The notes under the pieces were generated by a model. The model was given only the letters and a program-made list of their open reading frames with translations. It was not told the origin of the DNA and ran no database searches. The position numbers were made by a program, and so were the translations under genes. A stretch of 64,000 nucleotides of DNA from Cryptomeria japonica (Eukaryota > Streptophyta > Pinopsida > Cupressales > Cupressaceae), in NCBI RefSeq assembly GCF_030272615.1, contig NC_081408.1, forward strand, positions 305,445,950 to 305,509,949, in the 5' to 3' direction. Every line of letters starts with the position of its first letter. The stretch's first letter is position 1. Below, piece after piece: positions 58,058 through 64,000 of the stretch.

Positions 58058-60248
58058 CTAGATACACATACATCTAATTTAGAAAATTGTTTTTTAGGTA
58101 CTTTTTTCCCAATATTAAATTACAACATAAGATAGCTCTACAAATAAATTCTCCAAATTTTAAAATTGTACCTCTCCACAAAGATTGCAGGTGTACAGGA
58201 TGCATACTACAATCCTTCCAAAATCAAGGAAACAACAAGTTTTTGCACATATTGAAAAAACAAAAAAAATGTTTAAAATAATAGACAGAAATTATATATA
58301 GATAATCGTGCATAAAATGAAAAATTCTCTTGCAAGCATTACAATTAGAATCATTATGCTTGTTCCTGAACCATCATCAAGAAAGAATTGTTCTCTACGA
58401 CATAATTGTTTATATTTATCAGTAGGCAGAATAAATTGAAATTACCAAAATGAAAATGAATAATGCCTAAAATGACCTTTAACAAGAAACCATTAAGCGT
58501 CAATGGTAGAATCAGTTTCTTATCTTGTTATTCGAACACGTTCGAGTTGCTTCTTATAATGCTGGAAGGTGTGCTGTTCAAGTTGCTTCTTATAGGTTGT
58601 AAACACCTTTGAGGTTATTGAAGGAACAAAGGAACCTCAGAATGACCTTGGATAGAGAGAATAAAATTAGCGAAGAGACCAGAACCCACACCTTTCATCT
58701 TGCACAGAGATAGACTCGCAAGGAAGATAAGAATGTTGTAACCTGAAAGAGACTATACAATCCCATAGCAAGAGGACAATAAAATTAGTTATCTTTGAAT
58801 ACACGTATCACAAGATATCAGGTGTGAAGAAATTCTCCTAAATTTAGAGTTACAAGTCGTATATACCCTTGTTTAGGCCAGAATCAGAGACAGAGTTGCA
58901 TGCTAGTTTGAGTGCAGCTACAAGTAAAAGTCAGATCCAAGTGTGCAGAGATGAAAGTGGTACTGTAACCAAGTCAGATCCAGTTGGTTGTACCCACCCA
59001 CCCAACTATATCCATCTGGGCTCCTAAAGTCAGTCAAGGGTTTTGGATTGTGAAGAATCCTCAGCCTGAAGGACCTGTTGATTGATGTCAGGCTTAATGA
59101 ACAACAGTTAATACCAAAAGGATTAGGATTTATTCATATTCGTGATTAGGGATAGGTTAAAAACGATTGCATTTTCAGCACTCATTATTCACTCTAAACA
59201 CTCTGCTATTGAAAAGGCATACTCATTGTTCAGAAGAATTAGCTATTGGAGCTAAATCACACCACCAGATTTATTCTTCTTATCAAAGGTGCATAGTACA
59301 GAATAGAAAATGAAAATAAGTAAAGCAAAGGCAACAATTGAGGTATCGAGGCCCGCAAATCTGTTCTTCTTATATTTGACAGTTTACAGCTTAAATTTGT
59401 TCTTCTTATCTTTGATTTGGACACATCTTATAGACCATATAGACCATAACAAGTGACAGACAAGGCATATGAATTGTTTGACAAAAAGCCTCATGGTTGC
59501 ACAAGGGATTAAAGAGGAAATTTAACAAAATGACAGTTTACATAGAATTGTAATGGTCTCCAATCAGGTCCAAAATTAAGAAGAGAACACTGACCTAAAT
59601 TTATTTAAAATTAATTTGAAATTTGAAATTGAGAAATAATGAATATGTTACAATTCTTTTGTACAAGTATATTACAAAGCACCATAATCACATATATGAT
59701 ATATCAGAAGTCAACTTATGACATGGTTATCACAATTTATATATTATAGTAATAGGTATATAATAAATGATCAATGATCTATTAGACTACAACATTTTCT
59801 GATTCCAAAAGTCCAATTCTTAATGCTTAGGATGACTTGGATCAAAACAACATTTTCTAATTCTAATTCCATTTGACACATTAGATTTCATTTCCTTGTA
59901 AGTTTTCATTTGACGCGCTTCCAATTAAGCAATACCAACTAGGTGTTCCTATATAAAGATAGGTAACTGCCACAAATATGACCTATTGGGTTCGCTAGAC
60001 ATCTCAAATAAAAACTAAGTGTATTTTTTTAGCATAAGGATTGATCATTCTGGTTCTAAGCCCACACAAACCCAAAAAACACAAAATCATCAATCACTCA
60101 TAAACAAGTAGCAATTTACAAATTCCATCGTGATAAAACGATAAGAATCTCAACTTTAATCCCATATAAATTTCCAGAAGATTCTGGAAAGGAAAGTACT
60201 CATCGTTTTATGATAGATGTAATAGTCAACATTAGAATTTAGACACTT
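58058..60248. other. Unassigned region
   Basis: No known gene. On the minus strand 58517-58640 reads TTYKKQLEQHTFQHYKKQLE before a stop at about 58520, which contains an internal repeat and might be a last exon of a minus-strand gene with the exon at 60393-60580. On the plus strand 58870-59030 is open (ESETELHASLSAATSKSQIQ). Neither has a homologue I know. Confidence 0.25.
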
Positions 60249-60380
60249 CGAACATATGTTTGACAAAATGTCTCAATGGCTACACAACAAATTACAGCGC
60301 AATAAATTTTCAGAAAGGCAAGTCACTCAACCTATGTTTGGCAAAATGTATCAATGGCTGCACATTATCAGAAAATTAGC
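60249..60380. repeat. Direct repeat of about 45 bp
   Basis: 'atgtttgacaaaatgtctca' with 'atggctacaca' (60256 onward) recurs as 'atgtttggcaaaatgtatca' with 'atggctgcaca' (60333 onward), 77 bases apart. Confidence 0.75.
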
Positions 60381-60392
60381 AGAAAAACATAC

Positions 60393-60580
60393 CTGACTAA
60401 GCGCAGAGTCTTCAATTTCAAGCGGACGAGGATGCCCAGTGGTTTTGTCATTCAACCCAAAATGCAGATGAGCAGGCCAACCTCTGGTTTTGTTCTGCCT
60501 TCCCTCTTCAACTGTCAAACTTCCTTTTGTTCTGCCTTTGCCTTTTTCCTTCCCTCTTCCTCTGTTCTGCCCCTCCCTAT
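60393..60580 (-). CDS. Candidate internal exon, unknown gene
   Basis: On the minus strand 188 bases lie between an acceptor (TTCTATTAG at 60581 onward) and a donor (CAG/GTATGTTTTT at 60392). They encode GQNRGRGKEKGKGRTKGSLT, then EEGRQNKTRGWPAHLHFGLN and DKTTGHPRPLEIEDSALSQ. The composition is protein-like, G+C-richer than the flanks, and both splice sites are good. The basic stretch could bind nucleic acid. I do not recognise the family. A further candidate upstream exon at 60850-61013 (MEGIAEKSITVSHGYPLPVK) has weaker support. Confidence 0.4.
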
Positions 60581-61019
60581 CTAATAGAAAAAGCAACCAG
60601 AAAAAACTAAACAAATCACAGATGCACAACATGGACAGACACACTAGTATGCTCGCTTACAAAACCCTCATCAGAAAACATCAAAACGATAAGAAAAACA
60701 AAAGAAACATAAAATTCCTATAAAAGACATTGATGGAATAAACAGAAGATCAAACAAACATTGACATAAGAGGAAGAACACAATCCCTCGCTAATCCACA
60801 TGAACAGTGCCCTGCCATTTATAACAGTAACATTCGGCAACGGGCATGCTTTTTAAAACGGTAAAATAAGCAACAATCATGTTTTTTTTTAACAGGTAAT
60901 GGATAGCCATGTGAAACGGTAATGCTTTTTTCAGCAATTCCCTCCATCGCTGTAGATTCAGTTTGGTCATGCTCCACAGATGGATGAACCCAAAAACAAA
61001 ATATAACGAACACACTTTT

Positions 61020-62540
61020 TTTTTTTTAAATTTACTCTAAATTATTCATCTATTAATTCAAATGAATAAGATTTTAAAATAATGTTTAATTTAGATAAGA
61101 GTTGTTATGTGTATTAAGTTAATTAAATAAATGGAAAATTGTTTTTAAATATAATTTAGGTTAGTCAATAAATTGTATATAAAATTAATTAATTTAGATT
61201 AAATTAGTGTTGAAATGTAGAAATAAATGTAGTATTGAGAAATCAATTGAAAATGAAAGGTGTAGATAACAAATAATCTAATGACAATGTTATCTAATAG
61301 AATCAATTTGCTACATTCTACAAAAAAAATGATAATATTGACATGCTCATTGTTCTTAAGTTTGCACAAATCTAGAAAATATGTGTGGGTTGATCCAGGA
61401 TGGGCTTATAATCGATTGCATCTATAATATTTAATAAATTAAAGATTAGCGAACCAAAGAATTAAATAATAAATTACTCAAACAAATAAATATGGGAGAA
61501 AAAATAGAAACTAGATAGAAGTCAACTAAAGTTCCATGAATCACAAAGAGATAAAGTTTAACAAATACCATAGAAATAGAAAGAAAAACAAGAATGGGCA
61601 GTTTGATGACATGAATTAATGACTTGGTATTAAATTTGCCAAAGATATAAACCCATAATAAGATGAAAGATATTTATTGAAAATAGAGAAGAAATTATAT
61701 ATAAAATCAAGAGATGAAACAAGGTATATTTTAAGAATTGAGCCCTAGAAAATTCTAAAAAAAATCTTCTAGGCCCCTATTTAGAGACCTAATCCTCATG
61801 ATGTTTTTGGCTATTTTATTTATCCTATGTGATAGATTAGATGGCTATTTTATATTAAAATATAAATTCAAATGTGGACGATTAAGAAACCAAAATTCAT
61901 TCTTGTTTCCAATCAATTTAGCAAATTAGGACCAAGATTTTCCATAAAATATTAATTGGAGTGGCAAAAGAAAACTATTTTTTTATAATTTTAAAATTGA
62001 GGTGGCAAAATAAGGCTAAATTTATAATATTTTTTAATTGAGATGCCAATATTTCTTAAGGTGGAAAATTAAGCTTAAAATATCAATAAATTTTTAGTTG
62101 AGATTACAAATCAAGCCTAAATTACAATTAATTTATAATTGAGTTAGTAAATTAAAACCTACAGTAATATGTAATTGTGGTGATGAATTAAAACTAAAAT
62201 TAAAATGAATTTCTAAGTTAAGCGGAAAATTATTAAAACTAAAATACTTTATGTGAAAAGATAGCCTTAGGCATGGTTAAGGTTTTAATTTAATTTAACA
62301 ATAGTTTGAGTGAAAAGATGACCTTTGTCATCAATAATATTTTTACTAGTTTTGCTATAAAAAGAGTCTTCATTATAGTTAAAGTTTTCATTTAATTCAA
62401 AACACTAGAAGTATCACATGACACTTTTTAAAATTTCCACAAATGTTATGTTGACATCAATAATCTAATCAATATATGCTAAATAAATAAAAATTCAATA
62501 ACGATGATGGTCATCCTTTGTGTCACATTCCCCATGTCAA
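61020..62540. repeat. AT-rich region with decayed tandem units
   Basis: Between 61940 and 62230 a unit of 55-65 bases built on 'aattgagatggcaaattaa' and 'gcctaaaattaca' recurs about five times with strong divergence. The rest (61020-61940, 62230-62540) is AT-rich without genes. Confidence 0.6.
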
Positions 62541-62601
62541 CTATTTCTATAATTGATGATTATGAGAAAAATAAATAAACAAACAAAAAGAACCGCTTTG
62601 A

Positions 62602-62640
62602 AGAGAGAGAGAGAGAGAGAGGGGGGGGGGGGGGGGGGGA
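62602..62640. repeat. (GA)n followed by (G)n microsatellite
   Basis: Nine or ten GA units pass into a run of about 19 G at 62621-62639. ORFs here on both strands (Gly-rich, Pro-rich) are caused by the repeat. Confidence 0.93.
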
Positions 62641-62904
62641 GGAGGCGGGGGAGGGAATGGTTTAGGTATGGGTACCACATAAGGGGAAGGATGAAGCTCA
62701 CTATTCCTTTATTAAGCATGTTGTCACCCTATCTTCATTGATGAGGTCTTTAGGGGAGAAAGCAAAGCGAGAGGAAAGAGGGATTCATTACAACTACCCT
62801 AGTAGACATATATGTAGAAATGTCAAAGTAGGGAGAGTGCACAAAAGTTGGATGAAAAGGGAGCCAGATAAATTCAATCTCATGGAATGCCATGAGGGAA
62901 GGAT

Positions 62905-63240
62905 AGGCATGAAATGGATTTGTTGAAAAGGATTTAGAATTTTTAAGCAAGATATAGTTGGAGGTGTTAAAAGACTAAACTACACAATCTTTGATTGTGT
63001 CTTCATGCCTACACCATAATGAGAGCTTCTAAACAAAGTTATGGACTTCTATCAATCCAAAAGGATAGAGAAATATTAGGAGATGGCATAGAGAGAGAGG
63101 ATCTAAGATGCAAAGGAGGGATGATAATCTCCTCTGAAGAAAGTTTAATTGTCCAAGGAAGGTAAGATACACACAAAATGGATTTGTTAAAAAGGCTTTA
63201 GGAACTTTCGAGCAAATGTAATTGGCAGGTGTAAACAAAA
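62905..63240. repeat. Direct repeat of about 60 bp, 265 bp apart
   Basis: 'aaatggatttgttgaaaagg' followed by 'gagcaa/aagcaa' and 'gttggaggtgttaaa' at 62911-62971 matches 63176-63237 ('aaatggatttgttaaaaagg', 'attggcaggtgtaaac') at about 75-80%. No gene is seen from here to the end of the window. Confidence 0.7.
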
Positions 63241-64000
63241 AATCATAACCATTACGAACATCCTCCTCACTTGTTTTACAAAATTTATTCCTTCCCTACT
63301 AATGTGTTTTTTTATTGTCTTTCCTCTTAATGTCATAGCACCCCTCTATCATGCCATATATTATTCCTCTTGTCCTCTCCTATTTAATGCCCACACAATG
63401 AGCCTATATCATGCCATATGCCTCCTTAATTCGGTATTGACTATGCTATTTATTTATTTTATTCCCTCCAACATCCACTATGGAGGAAACTAGTAGGATG
63501 TGGCATCCTTTCCTCCCTTGGGATAAGACATCTTGGTTTATTAGGAGGTTATATTTTTGTTTTTCTTCAAAAAGAATTGTTACTAGCCAATCCCTTATCC
63601 TTGTCTATTAAGTGGCTACATTTAACATAATTTGACCAATTTGGAATAATTTTTAAAATAGTTAAGACAATGCACACTACAAATATACCCTTGAGTAAGC
63701 ATTTTCACTCAATCCAACCTTGCATTTTGAATTTATGGGTTCATATTTCTTATGAAAATTCAATATTATATTATAAGGTACACAAATTTGCCATTTAATT
63801 CATTATAACGTACCAAAGTACCATGCATTAAATACCACTCTTTCATTGTGCACTTCGATTTTTCTATAGAATTCACAGATCCAAATTTCTCTTTTTACAC
63901 ACATATATGTTTTCTTAGCTAGGACTATTCTTATGATCTCAAAATCCCATTTAAGAAGTTTGAACCAATTGAATATATATCAAGTGACTATCTTAGATAT
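63241..64000. other. Unassigned right end
   Basis: No coding sequence or repeat that I can support. 'ctatcatgccatat' occurs twice (63346, 63406), a small duplication. Confidence 0.4.

Noticed and set aside
62553-62741. ORF with poly-Gly/Arg stretch
   Set aside because: Produced by the GA/G microsatellite.

Overview
The window looks like nuclear DNA of a land plant with a large, transposon-rich, AT-rich genome. A gymnosperm or another big-genome seed plant is my guess, not something the sequence proves. The evidence is an L1-type plant LINE with an RNase H domain, Copia and Gypsy elements whose primer-binding sites match plant initiator tRNA-Met, a degenerate plant-type Helitron, and a broken LRR receptor kinase with a spliceable intron. 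I found no intact protein-coding gene, no rRNA gene and no convincing tRNA gene.

Layout. 1-4665: the 5' part (gag, primer-binding site, 3.6-kb LTR) of a Gypsy element on the minus strand, inserted into a LINE whose 3' end remains at 4666-5532 (+). 5533-11588: an AT-rich stretch with two related LTR-like blocks around a decayed Helitron Rep region (9275-10320). 11652-15491: a solo LTR of the first Gypsy family with a perfect 5-bp target duplication. 15497-18903: leader with tandem repeats and a gag-like ORF, probably of the element that the solo LTR interrupts. 19903-28065: a full-length but dead LINE on the minus strand bounded by a 16-bp target duplication. 28336-29229: tandem duplication, TA-rich microsatellite, and a Copia-type LTR end with primer-binding site. 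29230-35669: leader, GC-rich palindromic minisatellite, and a 1.2-thousand-codon uncharacterised ORF broken by stops and two frameshifts. 36853-38910: tandem repeats and an LTR-like block. 38995-39715: second copy of the gag-like ORF. 40321-44865: 5' part of a Copia element on the minus strand, broken off before the reverse transcriptase active site. 46401-50955: a candidate unclassified DNA transposon with inverted GGATATCC-type motifs near both ends and a multi-exon gene with tandemly duplicated exons. It sits inside a long degenerate repeat field (45660-46390 and 51690-53780). 55106-58057: LRR receptor-kinase pseudogene with an internally duplicated kinase segment. 58058-64000: mostly AT-rich sequence, with one fair exon candidate on the minus strand near 60.4-60.6 kb.

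How the parts relate: this is a nest of successive insertions, not a set of cooperating genes. The most unusual signal is a conserved coding segment downstream of RNase H in the LINE. It is present in two divergent copies (20299-20880 minus; 4681-5242 plus) and matches no domain I know. All reading-frame statements come from hand translation, and no database search was possible.
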